Below, piece after piece: positions 1-7,841 of a stretch of 64,000 nt of DNA (positions within the stretch are counted from its first letter, which is position 1; every line of letters starts with the position of its first letter). The notes under the pieces were generated by a model. That model was not told the origin of the DNA and ran no database searches. It saw nothing but the letters and a program-made list of their open reading frames with translations. This DNA comes from Mariprofundus sp. UBA1536 (GTDB taxonomy: Bacteria > Pseudomonadota > Zetaproteobacteria > Mariprofundales > Mariprofundaceae), in NCBI GenBank assembly GCA_002323245.1, contig DCPU01000015.1, positions 62,001 to 126,000 on the forward strand. The letters run 5' to 3'. The translations under genes were made by a program, and so were the position numbers.

Positions 1-691
1 CAGCGATAGTAACGCGTTTGGTTTTTTTCTTGTCACCTAACAAACCACCCAGCATATCTTTAATATTAAACTCACTCTCATCGCCTGGGTTATGCGAAAA
101 AATTTGCATGCTGGGCATGTCGTGTTGTTCAGGCACGTCGATTTCCACTTGGCGATTATCCAACTCGCCAAGGCGAAGTTTATCGCGCATACGTTCACGT
201 GAATCTTTCTTGGGGCTAGGCGCATCGGCAGCAACGGGGCGGCCTTGTTCTTCGACTGGATGCGGAATCAAAATATCGAGCAAATGTTCTTCTGCTGCCT
301 CTGCCGCACGCACTTGTACTCTGGCAACGTGCTCATCTTTCACCATTTTTAACGCGGTATCGAGCAAGTCGCGGATGATAGACTCCACATCGCGGCCGAC
401 ATAACCCACTTCGGTATATTTGGTGGCTTCAACCTTCACAAAGGGTGCGCGAGCCAGCTTGGCCAAGCGCCTAGCAATTTCAGTTTTACCCACACCTGTG
501 GGGCCAATCATGAGAATGTTTTTTGGTGTAATTTCCTCGCGCATCGGTGAGGGCACTTGCTGGCGGCGCCAGCGGTTGCGCAAGGCAATTGATACGGCGC
601 GTTTGGCATCAAACTGGCCGATGATAAAACGGTCAAGCTCGCTCACGATTTCACGTGGTGTCATCATGGTGTCTTCAAAGATAGTGCTCAT
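1..691 (-). CDS. hslU: ATP-dependent protease ATPase subunit HslU (ClpY), N-terminal part
   Basis: AAA+ unfoldase that feeds substrates to the HslV peptidase in the cytoplasm. The reverse-strand reading starts at the ATG at 691 with MSTIFEDTMMTPREIVSELD, followed by the HslU signature FIIGQ and the Walker A motif GPTGVGKTE at about residues 61-69. The segment after EVGYVGRDVESIIRDLLD is charged and matches the HslU I-domain. About 230 residues are visible and the gene runs off the left edge without a stop, so it is partial only because of the window. Its ATG overlaps the stop of the upstream decarboxylase by four bases (ATGA), so the two are translationally coupled. HslV, usually directly upstream of hslU, is not there; it could lie beyond the edge. 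Confidence 0.95.
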   Translation of the reverse strand, partial: MSTIFEDTMMTPREIVSELDRFIIGQFDAKRAVSIALRNRWRRQQVPSPMREEITPKNILMIGPTGVGKTEIARRLAKLARAPFVKVEATKYTEVGYVGRDVESIIRDLLDTALKMVKDEHVARVQVRAAEAAEEHLLDILIPHPVEEQGRPVAADAPSPKKDSRERMRDKLRLGELDNRQVEIDVPEQHDMPSMQIFSHNPGDESEFNIKDMLGGLLGDKKKTKRVTIA

Positions 692-1905
692 GCCGTTGCC
701 TTGGGTGTATAAACTATCTCTTGGGGCATGGCGTGGCTTAAGAAGCCAACGTTGGACATGCTTAGTCCGTATGCACCAGCAAGACCAAATACCGCAATAT
801 CGCCCACTTGCGCATCTTCAATATAAATGTCGTTGGCGAGTTTGTCGGCGCTGGTACAGAGCGGGCCGCCAAAATACACTTTTTCTTGATGGATGGTTTC
901 TTGTTCTGCAAACAACTTGCCCACATGCATGGCAACGATTTGCGCAGGATGATTGATGGCTAGTGCCGCCGGGCGACGGAAATGATTAATGCCACCAGCG
1001 CAAACCACCTGCTTTTTGCCACGACTGGTTTTGATGTCGATAATTTCAGTGCAGAAATAGCCGCAATCGGCAGCCAGCCAGCGACCAAGCTCAAGCACAA
1101 AATGGCGACCTGCAAAGCCATAATCTGCAATCATTTGTGCTAAACCATCCGCATAAGCTTTGGGATCGAAATTGATGCCAGCTTCAAGGTAATCCACGCC
1201 AAAGCCACCTCCAAAATCGATGATGTCACAGTTAACACCCGCATAATTGGCCTCGATGCTTTTCGTTAAATCAAATACCAATTTACAGTTGTGAAGCAAA
1301 TCATCGACATCCAGCACGCCGCTGGCGGCATAGACATGCAGGCCACGGAAGTGCAAATGGGGTAGGGCAAGAATTTGCGGTAGGGCTTCGTTGAGTTTTT
1401 CTTCATCAATGCCAAATTTTTTCGAACCACCAGAGAACGTGGTTTGTGCATCATGGATGTCGAAATTGGCATTGATGCGCAACAATACTTCCATCGTTTT
1501 GCCCTGAATGGCGCAGACGGCATTCAAGCGATGCGCCTCCACCAACGATTCGATATGAATGGTACGCACCCTATGAGTCACGCTCCATTCCAGTTCTTCA
1601 ATGCTTTTGCCAGGGCCCGTGTAAATCAACTGTGAGGGTGAAAATCCTGCATTTACTGCCTTGTTGGCTTCGCCCAAGCTTGCAATCTCAATGCCTGTCA
1701 CTTTGGCAGCTAAAGCGGCTTGCAAAAAGGCTGGGTGCGGATTGGCTTTCATGGCATAAAAAACTTCCAAACCTTGGGGCATAATTGCTTGTAAAAGCGC
1801 CACTTTTTCTTGTAAGGGAGCTGTGTCATAAACATAAGCATTGAAGGTTTTGCCTGCTGATTTGTGCTGGCGAATAAGTGTTTCGATATGGGTAGGAATA
1901 AACAT
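688..1905 (-). CDS. PLP-dependent decarboxylase, fold type III (Orn/DAP/Arg decarboxylase 2 family)
   Basis: Alanine-racemase-fold decarboxylase. PLP would bind Lys53 in FYAMKANPHP, the glycine-rich DFGGGFGVDY binds the PLP phosphate, and GPLCTSADKL carries the catalytic cysteine of the partner subunit. The C-terminal GAYGLSMSNVGFLSHAMP resembles the group that includes decarboxylases linked to exosortase/PEP-CTERM loci more than classical LysA, but I see no exosortase genes here. The substrate is therefore open: an amino acid or amino-acyl conjugate. I chose the ATG at 1905 (405 residues); an in-frame ATG at 1953 would add 16 hydrophobic residues that run into the divergent promoter region. 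It lies upstream of and overlaps hslU. Confidence 0.8.
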   Translation of the reverse strand: MFIPTHIETLIRQHKSAGKTFNAYVYDTAPLQEKVALLQAIMPQGLEVFYAMKANPHPAFLQAALAAKVTGIEIASLGEANKAVNAGFSPSQLIYTGPGKSIEELEWSVTHRVRTIHIESLVEAHRLNAVCAIQGKTMEVLLRINANFDIHDAQTTFSGGSKKFGIDEEKLNEALPQILALPHLHFRGLHVYAASGVLDVDDLLHNCKLVFDLTKSIEANYAGVNCDIIDFGGGFGVDYLEAGINFDPKAYADGLAQMIADYGFAGRHFVLELGRWLAADCGYFCTEIIDIKTSRGKKQVVCAGGINHFRRPAALAINHPAQIVAMHVGKLFAEQETIHQEKVYFGGPLCTSADKLANDIYIEDAQVGDIAVFGLAGAYGLSMSNVGFLSHAMPQEIVYTPKATA

Positions 1906-2026
1906 AGGCGCAAGTCCACCACAAAGCAGCATAGAGACCAAGCCAAAAATCATAGATAGTATGACACACCAAAGAGTTGTTGCTACGCTCTGCCGATACG
2001 AAGATATATTTTTTGTGAGGTTCTTG

Positions 2027-2365
2027 ATGTCGGATGCCAGTAAAAAGCCAGAAATTGCACCCTATCAGCGCCATGCCATCCTGTGTGTGGGCAAATCTTG
2101 CGGCGAGAATATGCCATTGCTGAAATTCGGAAAAACGCGTCTGGCCGAATTGGGTTTGGACCATGGCGAGCACGCCGTGCGTTTGAATAGAGCGGGGTGT
2201 TTGGGCGTGTGTGAACAAGGGCCAATTATGGTGGTTTATCCCGAAGGTGTTTGGTATTGCGGTTTGGACGAATCAGGTTTGGATGAAATTATCCAAGATC
2301 ATCTCCGTGATGGTCGCCCTGTAGAACGATTGGTGATGCACACCATGAAACAAGAACGTAGTTAA
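2027..2365 (+). CDS. Thioredoxin-like [2Fe-2S] ferredoxin
   Basis: Small cytoplasmic electron carrier of 112 residues with the thioredoxin-like [2Fe-2S] fold also seen in NuoE/HoxE. The four ligands are visible as C20-x4-C25 and C58-x3-C62 (CLGVC), followed by the typical GPIMVVYPEGVWY strand. The start at 2027 is supported by GAGG seven bases upstream; the longer open frame back to 1841 overlaps the divergent decarboxylase and has no family similarity. It is five bases upstream of sspB and probably opens the operon 2027-5572. Its redox partner cannot be told from the sequence. Confidence 0.85.
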   Translation: MSDASKKPEIAPYQRHAILCVGKSCGENMPLLKFGKTRLAELGLDHGEHAVRLNRAGCLGVCEQGPIMVVYPEGVWYCGLDESGLDEIIQDHLRDGRPVERLVMHTMKQERS

Positions 2366-2370
2366 TTATC

Positions 2371-2835
2371 ATGGCTATTGAATTTAATGATGCTTTAAAA
2401 GCCAAGCAATTACGCAAGTATTTTGATGAGTCGGGCAGGATATTTATTGTCGTCGATGCCACCAGTGATGATGTATTGGTGCCTGAGTATTTGCGAGGCG
2501 ACCCTGGGCTGCGACTGGTGCTAAATGCCCGTATGCCGCAGCCGATTTATATCCGTGATGCATTTTTAGAGTCTAATTTTTCCTTTGGCGGAACGCCGCA
2601 TCATTGCGTGATTCCTATGCGTTGTATTTGGGCTGCGTATTTGCCTGATGAGGATATGTCGACGGGTCTTGTTTGGGAAAAAGATATGCCCGAAACGATT
2701 CGCATGATGTTGGGTGCCATTGAAGACGAACCCATGGATGAAGGAGTTGTGCCTCCGCAAACAGAACCAAGCAAGTCTGCTTCAGCAGTGAAAGGTAAGG
2801 GTACTAAAATTCGGCATCTTCGGGTGGTCAAATAA
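2371..2835 (+). CDS. sspB: SspB-like ClpXP adaptor (stringent starvation protein B)
   Basis: SspB delivers ssrA-tagged polypeptides to ClpXP. The 154-residue product shows the family pattern: I-F-I-V-V-D-A-T near residue 25, VPEYL, a LVLNARM strand, FSFGG and IPMRCIWAAY, ending in a disordered charged tail. In E. coli such a tail carries the ClpX-binding peptide; here it ends IRHLRVVK, which resembles the LRVVK ClpX-binding motif. The stop overlaps the next start (TAATG), so expression is coupled to the DUF2066 gene. The family assignment is by motif recognition. Confidence 0.85.
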   Translation: MAIEFNDALKAKQLRKYFDESGRIFIVVDATSDDVLVPEYLRGDPGLRLVLNARMPQPIYIRDAFLESNFSFGGTPHHCVIPMRCIWAAYLPDEDMSTGLVWEKDMPETIRMMLGAIEDEPMDEGVVPPQTEPSKSASAVKGKGTKIRHLRVVK

Positions 2836-3770
2836 TGCAATTATTACGGCTGGTCGTTGTTTCTATATGTGCTTTGCTCTTTGGAATGTTAATAAGCGTA
2901 AATTCAGTTTTTGCTGCCAATGATCCGCGTATGGTGGTTGAGCTACCAGAGCAAGATGTGCTGGGCTTGGATATGAGGGGTGTGCTTGAATTGGCCATAC
3001 CAGTACTTTGGAAGCGTGTTGTGCCCACAAAAGATATGGAAAAGGCTGGGAAGCTCAAAGCATCCACATCGCTTTTATTGCAATACAAAACCTTCAGGCA
3101 TGGCGTAAAGCTCACCTTTAATCCTGATCAAGTGCAGAATTATTTGGCGCGGAACCGTATTCAAATGATTGTGGAGAGGCCTGTTTGGAATTTATCTGTC
3201 AAAACGCTGGGTTTAAGCGATGACGATAACAAAATATCTCAGGAGCTTACCGATTTTGGTCATAGTGTTGTGGATGGTTTGGGTGTGCATTTAAGCCCAC
3301 ACGGTAAAAAAATGGCGCTGATTTTTGCGCCTGCAATCGATGCTTACGGGCAATCCATGATTCATTTGGAAATGCAGGGCGCTTTCCCCATTACTTTGTT
3401 GCCAGTAGTTGATCAGGCTGCTGAAGGTTTCTTGGATTACCAGTTGCAAGATTGGCTGGCGCAAATACTCATCACGATTCGCGATGCTTATAGTCTTGGC
3501 GAGGTGGCTAGAATAGAGCAATCACAAGAGCTGCGTTTGACCATTGAAGGTGAATACACATTGGCTTCACAAATTATGCTGGAGCAGGCGCTGCTTAATC
3601 ATCCCAATGTATTGAGCTTGGTGCCGATGACCCTGCAAAAGAATAGGCGTGTTTATCGATTGGGTCTTCAAGGCGAAGATGAAACATGGATAGCAGATTG
3701 GTTTGCAGACAATGGTCTTAGTGCTACAGAAGAGGCAACCAGCGAAATGGCAGCTTGGGTGGTTAAGTGA
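2835..3770 (+). CDS. DUF2066 domain-containing exported protein
   Basis: Protein of 311 residues with a clear signal peptide (hydrophobic residues 4-26 ending VFAAND), so probably periplasmic. The first 120 mature residues follow the DUF2066 pattern: an ALAQVLVRVTG-like helix (here VLELAIPVLWKRVVPT), then LLLQYKTF, LTFNPDQVQNYL and a RPVWNL strand. The function of DUF2066 is unknown. In gammaproteobacteria this family is often next to hda, and here it overlaps the Hda-like gene by four bases, so the linkage is conserved. The start overlaps the sspB stop by one base. Confidence 0.75.
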   Translation: MQLLRLVVVSICALLFGMLISVNSVFAANDPRMVVELPEQDVLGLDMRGVLELAIPVLWKRVVPTKDMEKAGKLKASTSLLLQYKTFRHGVKLTFNPDQVQNYLARNRIQMIVERPVWNLSVKTLGLSDDDNKISQELTDFGHSVVDGLGVHLSPHGKKMALIFAPAIDAYGQSMIHLEMQGAFPITLLPVVDQAAEGFLDYQLQDWLAQILITIRDAYSLGEVARIEQSQELRLTIEGEYTLASQIMLEQALLNHPNVLSLVPMTLQKNRRVYRLGLQGEDETWIADWFADNGLSATEEATSEMAAWVVK

Positions 3771-4495
3771 GCTCAGAGACTTTAAATTTTGCCCAGCCAT
3801 CCTACACCAAACAGCAGGCGCTAGATTTACCGCTTCCAGAGCAAAAATTATATGGAAATTGGGTGCGTCATGGCCAAGTTGAAGTTGCCCATGCAAGGCT
3901 GGCCTTATGGCTGGTCAAAGGGGGTAATATATGGCTTTCTTCGGAGGAAGTAGCAGGTAAAAGTCATTTTATGCATGCGCTAAAGAGTGAACATCCCAGT
4001 TTGGTTTTGTTGGAGCCACATGTGCAGCCTTGTTCGCATATTCAGCAACTCAAACTTTGGCTGGATAGGGCTGAACATCACGTTTTTTGGCTGGTTGATT
4101 TACCAGCAGGCCTTTTACCGCAACCTTTGGCTTTGGCAGTGTTTCATTTGATAGAGCGCGCCAAAGAAATGCATAAATCGTTATTGATATCCTATCGAAG
4201 TGAGATGTTTGAAAGTCTACCGCCCGAACTCACCAGTCGCTTACGCATGTGTGAACGTGTTGATATGACACCGCCACGTTTGGATAAGGATTTGCAGGCA
4301 GTGTTGGAATCGGTGTTGCAAACGATGCAATGGGATATGAAAGAAACAGTGCTGCCGACTTTGTTGCAATATTTGCCTCGTGACTTGGCGTTATTATTGC
4401 AGGCTATTGATGCTTTAGATGCTTATTCAAAGGTTCATAAGGTAAAAATGAACGCAGTACTTGCGCTGAAGGTGCTTGGTCTGAAATCGTTGTGA
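3767..4495 (+). CDS. hda: Hda-like DnaA-homologous AAA+ protein
   Basis: Protein of 242 residues resembling Hda, the DnaA paralogue that with the beta clamp stimulates DnaA-ATP hydrolysis and limits re-initiation. The opening QQALDLPLPEQKLYGNWV fits the Hda N-terminus, and residues 45-70 (LWLVKGGNIWLSSEEVAGKSHFMHAL) are the P-loop region. The P-loop is degenerate: the first glycine is missing, leaving VAGKS. Walker B is also changed (FWLVDLPAG, where an acidic pair is usual). The sensor region LPPELTSRLRMCERVDM and a C-terminal helical bundle follow. GTG start at 3767, overlapping DUF2066 by four bases. It may bind but not hydrolyse ATP; that is inference. Confidence 0.75.
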   Translation: MSSETLNFAQPSYTKQQALDLPLPEQKLYGNWVRHGQVEVAHARLALWLVKGGNIWLSSEEVAGKSHFMHALKSEHPSLVLLEPHVQPCSHIQQLKLWLDRAEHHVFWLVDLPAGLLPQPLALAVFHLIERAKEMHKSLLISYRSEMFESLPPELTSRLRMCERVDMTPPRLDKDLQAVLESVLQTMQWDMKETVLPTLLQYLPRDLALLLQAIDALDAYSKVHKVKMNAVLALKVLGLKSL

Positions 4496-4953
4496 TAAAA
4501 ATTATTGTTTCTGAGCAATTGTTGATTCATCACCGCGCATCAGGAGAACAGGTGAGCTACCCAATATCCACAGCGGCTTTGGGTGTGGGAAATGCTTTGG
4601 GAAGTTATCAAACCCCATTGGGTAAACATAGGTTGTTTGCTTGTATTGGAGGTGGCTATCCCAAAGGTACCATCTTTGTTGGCCGTGAGCCGGTTGGCTT
4701 GTTTGAGCCAAGCCTTGTTGATGAAGACAAGGACTGGATTTTGACTCGTATTTTGTGGTTGGAAGGCCTAGAAGAGGGTTATAATAAGGGCGGTGATGTC
4801 GATACGAAGGCCCGTTATATTTATATCCATGGTACCAATGAAGAAGGTAAAATTGGCACCCCAGCTTCCCACGGTTGTATTCGCATGCGTAATGATGATG
4901 TGTTGGATTTATTTGAGCATGTGGCTGAAGGGGAAGTTGTGGATATAACGTGA
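4492..4953 (+). CDS. L,D-transpeptidase (YkuD family)
   Basis: Protein of 153 residues consisting almost entirely of one YkuD catalytic domain. The active-site signature is intact: H113-G-T-N, then IGTPASHGCIRM with His127 and the nucleophile Cys129. Such enzymes form 3-3 peptidoglycan cross-links or attach lipoproteins to peptidoglycan. The GTG start at 4492 overlaps the upstream stop by four bases (GTGA), and no signal peptide or membrane segment precedes the domain, which is unusual for an enzyme acting in the periplasm. It is followed after 13 bases by a methyltransferase gene. Confidence 0.88.
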   Translation: MIKIIVSEQLLIHHRASGEQVSYPISTAALGVGNALGSYQTPLGKHRLFACIGGGYPKGTIFVGREPVGLFEPSLVDEDKDWILTRILWLEGLEEGYNKGGDVDTKARYIYIHGTNEEGKIGTPASHGCIRMRNDDVLDLFEHVAEGEVVDIT

Positions 4954-4966
4954 TGAGGGTAGGGCT

Positions 4967-5572
4967 TTGAATCCAGTTTTTAGGCGACGTATTATCAACC
5001 GTCATAGCGATAGTTTAAAACGTTATGGTTACCATCCTAATGCCTTGTATTGGAGCAATGCTGATATTCAGGCGTTGCGCTTTAAGGTTTTGGCTGAAAT
5101 TGGTGTGGAGTCTGGTCAGAGCGTGCTCGATGTTGGATGTGGTTTTGCGGATTTATGTGGTTGGTTTAGCGCGCAAAGCTGCGAGGTGTCTTATACTGGT
5201 ATCGATATTTCACCTGACTTGATTGAAGTTGCCAGGCAGCGGCATCCGGATGTCAAACTCTTTGTTGGAGAGTTGTTTGACGGACGTTTTTTAGCCAGAG
5301 AATTTGATTGGGTTTTGCTCTCTGGTGCCCTAAATGAGCCCTATCATGATCAAGGGAAATACGCCAAAAAGGTGATCCGTGAAATGTATCGGATTTCCCG
5401 GTTGGGTGTGGCCTATAATCTGCTCAATAGTGATGTTGTTCGTGCACCTGATTTGCAGAGTTTTTCCCCTTCGGCTTCCTTATCTTATGCGCAAGAGCAA
5501 TTTGGTGATGCAAGCTTAAGAACTGACTATCTGGACAACGATTTTACCATTTATTTGTATAAAAAATCTTAG
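4967..5572 (+). CDS. Class I SAM-dependent methyltransferase
   Basis: Protein of 201 residues with a Rossmann methyltransferase fold. Motif I VLDVGCGFADLCGWF lies near residues 53-67, motif II is YTGIDISPDLIEVARQ, and the motif IV strand is FDWVLLSGALN. The substrate is not recognisable; the arrangement resembles small-molecule or O/N-methyltransferases of the Methyltransf_25 type. The TTG start at 4967 follows a strong ribosome site (GAGGGTAGGG at 4955-4964). It is the last gene of the run beginning at 2027. Confidence 0.75.
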   Translation: MNPVFRRRIINRHSDSLKRYGYHPNALYWSNADIQALRFKVLAEIGVESGQSVLDVGCGFADLCGWFSAQSCEVSYTGIDISPDLIEVARQRHPDVKLFVGELFDGRFLAREFDWVLLSGALNEPYHDQGKYAKKVIREMYRISRLGVAYNLLNSDVVRAPDLQSFSPSASLSYAQEQFGDASLRTDYLDNDFTIYLYKKS

Positions 5573-5619
5573 CTTACTTCAGCGCCCTAAAATGAAAAAA
5601 GAACCTTTGGCTTTTTTGG

Positions 5620-5648
5620 TTGTCGAATCTCAAGCGCATAGGCATAGT
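5620..5648 (+). promoter_or_regulatory. Candidate sigma-70 promoter for the pyruvate dehydrogenase operon
   Basis: TTGTCG at 5620-5625 and CATAGT at 5643-5648 are separated by 17 bases, about 30 bases upstream of the pdhA start. An A/T-rich hairpin (AAAAAAG...CTTTTTT, 5596-5617) just before it could end the upstream transcript. Both calls are from pattern only. Confidence 0.35.
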
Positions 5649-5678
5649 TCGCATCCTAGTTTAGGGATTGGGGATGTT

Positions 5679-6746
5679 ATGACAACCAAGAAATCGACAG
5701 ACAAAAATCAAGATAAGCAAGCTGGTATTACCCAAGAAGGGCGTTTCTATTCTGCAGACCGCTTGCACGCGATGCATGATATGATGTTGTTCATACGCCG
5801 ATTCGAAGAAAAAGCTGGCCAAATGTATGGCTTGAAAAAAATCGGTGGCTTCTGCCATTTGTGTAATGGCCAAGAAGCAGTTTGCGTAGGTATGGAAGAA
5901 GCATCTGAACCTACCGATTATATGATGACCAGTTACCGCGACCATGGTCATATTCTTGCTCGCGGCTCTGATGCCACTGCGATTATGGCTGAGCTGCTTG
6001 GCCGCGCTGGTGGTATCGTTGGCGGAAAGGGTGGCTCCATGCATATGTTTGATGTCACCAAAAACTTTGCCGGTGGTAATGGTATTGTGGGTGAGCAAGT
6101 GCCCATTGGTATTGGTTTCGCTTTCGCCAGTCAGTATCGTGATGATAAGCGTGTGTCCATCACCATCATGGGTGACGGTGGTGTTAACCAAGGCGCTGTT
6201 TACGAATCTTTTAACATGGCTGCATTATGGAAGCTTCCTGTAGTTTTTGTGATTGAAAACAATCAATACGCCATGGGTACATCTTTAAGCCGTGCTTCTG
6301 CTGAAACCCATCTTTATAAACGGGGTATCTCTTTTAAAGTTCCTGGCATTCAAGTCGACGGCATGGACGTATTGGAAGTTGAGCGCAAAATGGCGGAAGC
6401 CATTGAGCATGCCCGTTCAGGTCAGGGCCCTATCATTGTTGAGATGATGACCTACCGTTACCGTGGTCACTCCATGTCTGACCCTGCGACTTATCGTACA
6501 CGTGACGAAGTGGATGAATGGCGTACAGGCCGTGATCCTATCGCTAGGCTACAATTGCAAATGATTGCTGCTGGCCTTGCGACAGAAGAAGAATTCAAGC
6601 AAAAAGATAAAGATATTAAAAAAGAAGTGAACGATGTGGCCAAAGCAGCTGAAGCGCAGCCTGAGCCAGATTTATCCGTTATGTGGGATGATATTCTCAA
6701 TGACGAAATTCCGAATGCATACCCTTATCCAAGGCAGGTGGGCTAA
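5679..6746 (+). CDS. pdhA: Pyruvate dehydrogenase E1 component, alpha subunit
   Basis: Thiamine-diphosphate-dependent E1alpha, which with E1beta decarboxylates pyruvate and acetylates the lipoyl groups of E2. The 355-residue protein has the ThDP/Mg motif G165-D-G-G-V-N through N194-N195, the substrate-channel region HGHILARGSD, and the conserved loop YRYRGHSMSDPATYRTRDE. I chose the ATG at 5679, which begins MTTKKSTDKNQDK; the open frame extends to 5592 but the extra 29 residues cover the predicted promoter. It is separated from pdhB by two bases. The split alpha/beta E1 differs from the single-chain AceE of E. coli. Confidence 0.95.
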   Translation: MTTKKSTDKNQDKQAGITQEGRFYSADRLHAMHDMMLFIRRFEEKAGQMYGLKKIGGFCHLCNGQEAVCVGMEEASEPTDYMMTSYRDHGHILARGSDATAIMAELLGRAGGIVGGKGGSMHMFDVTKNFAGGNGIVGEQVPIGIGFAFASQYRDDKRVSITIMGDGGVNQGAVYESFNMAALWKLPVVFVIENNQYAMGTSLSRASAETHLYKRGISFKVPGIQVDGMDVLEVERKMAEAIEHARSGQGPIIVEMMTYRYRGHSMSDPATYRTRDEVDEWRTGRDPIARLQLQMIAAGLATEEEFKQKDKDIKKEVNDVAKAAEAQPEPDLSVMWDDILNDEIPNAYPYPRQVG

Positions 6747-6748
6747 TC

Positions 6749-7729
6749 ATGGCAAAAATTACGTATCGTGAAGCGCTAAATCAGGCAATGTGCCAAGAAA
6801 TGGAGCGCGATGACCGCGTGTTCCTGATGGGCGAAGAAGTAGCGCAATACAATGGTGCTTATAAAGTATCACAAGGCATGTTGGACAAGTTTGGTCCTCG
6901 CCGTGTGATTGATACACCGATTACTGAGCTCGGCTTTGCTGGTCTTGGCGTTGGAGCGGCTATGGCTGGCTTGCGCCCAGTGATTGAATTTATGACTTGG
7001 AACTTTGCTATTTTGGCAGCTGACCAAATCGTCAATGCGGCTGCGAAGATGAAATACATGACTGGCGGCCAATATGATTGCCCTATGGTGTTTCGTGGCG
7101 CTGGCGGTGCGGCCGCACGCGTAAGCTCGCAACATTCCCAAGCCTTTGAAAATTGGTATGCGAACATCCCTGGTTTGAAAGTGGTGATGCCATCCAACCC
7201 TGCAGATGCGAAAGGTTTGTTGGCGGCTTCTATTCGTGATAACGACACCGTGATTTTTATCGAAAACGAAATCAACTATGGTGATGTTGGCGAAGTGCCT
7301 GAAGGTGAATACATCATTCCGTTGGGTAAAGCAGAAATCAAACGTGTTGGTAAAGATATTACACTGATTGCCCATTCACGCATGACAGGTTATGCCCTGA
7401 TGGCCGCTGAAGAGTTGGCGAAAATGGGCATTGATGCTGAAGTGGTTGATCCGCGCACTATTCGCCCGCTAGATGAAGCTACAATTTTGGCATCAGTCGC
7501 CAAAACCAATCGCGCCGTGGTGATTGAAGAAGGCTGGCGTTTTGCTGGTATCGGCGCAGAAATTTCAGCGCGTATTATGGAAAAAGCATTTGATGATTTG
7601 GATGCGCCAGTTGTTCGAGTTACAGGCAAAGATGTGCCTATGCCTTACGCAGCGAATCTGGAACGTCATGCTCTTCCAAGTGTGGCAGAGATTGTAGAAG
7701 CAGCACGCGTTACTTGTAACCGCGCTTGA
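6749..7729 (+). CDS. pdhB: Pyruvate dehydrogenase E1 component, beta subunit
   Basis: E1beta of 326 residues, forming the alpha2beta2 heterotetramer with the product of pdhA. It starts MAKITYREALNQAM and shows GEEVAQYNGAYKVSQG, the IDTPITELGFAGLGVGAAMAG segment that contacts ThDP, FRGAGGAAARVSSQHSQ, and the C-terminal transketolase domain with VVDPRTIRPLDEATI and EEGWRFAGIGAE. It is full length for the family. It is two bases after pdhA and followed by a 112-base spacer with a degenerate inverted repeat before E2. Confidence 0.96.
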   Translation: MAKITYREALNQAMCQEMERDDRVFLMGEEVAQYNGAYKVSQGMLDKFGPRRVIDTPITELGFAGLGVGAAMAGLRPVIEFMTWNFAILAADQIVNAAAKMKYMTGGQYDCPMVFRGAGGAAARVSSQHSQAFENWYANIPGLKVVMPSNPADAKGLLAASIRDNDTVIFIENEINYGDVGEVPEGEYIIPLGKAEIKRVGKDITLIAHSRMTGYALMAAEELAKMGIDAEVVDPRTIRPLDEATILASVAKTNRAVVIEEGWRFAGIGAEISARIMEKAFDDLDAPVVRVTGKDVPMPYAANLERHALPSVAEIVEAARVTCNRA

Positions 7730-7751
7730 TAATAAAGTTTTAAGTATTTTT

Positions 7752-7817
7752 ACCACGAAAAAGCTTGGATACAAAACGATGATTCATTTGATTGCTTTTT
7801 GTTTCAGTTTTTTGTGG
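7752..7817. repeat. Degenerate inverted-repeat element (pdhB-pdhC spacer)
   Basis: The left end ACCACGAAAAA and the right end TTTTTTGTGGC are near-complementary termini of an imperfect hairpin of about 66 bases. It resembles the elements at 9158-9218 and 22279-22412, whose ends are ACCGCGAA/TTGCGG. I read the three as one dispersed family; this is the most decayed copy. Confidence 0.45.
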
Positions 7818-7841
7818 CTAACCCATTGAATGAGGTAAACC

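Noticed and set aside
18..404. Open frame of 128 codons on the plus strand
   Set aside because: It lies antisense to hslU, whose reverse-strand translation is unmistakable (GPTGVGKTE, YVGRDVES); no ribosome site and no family resemblance.
1826..2225. Minus-strand frames across the decarboxylase-ferredoxin spacer
   Set aside because: They run antisense through the ferredoxin gene, whose four cysteine ligands are intact on the plus strand.
5592..5678. N-terminal extension of E1alpha from an upstream ATG
   Set aside because: The extra 29 residues do not resemble E1alpha N-termini and cover a promoter-like sequence; the ATG at 5679 is better placed.
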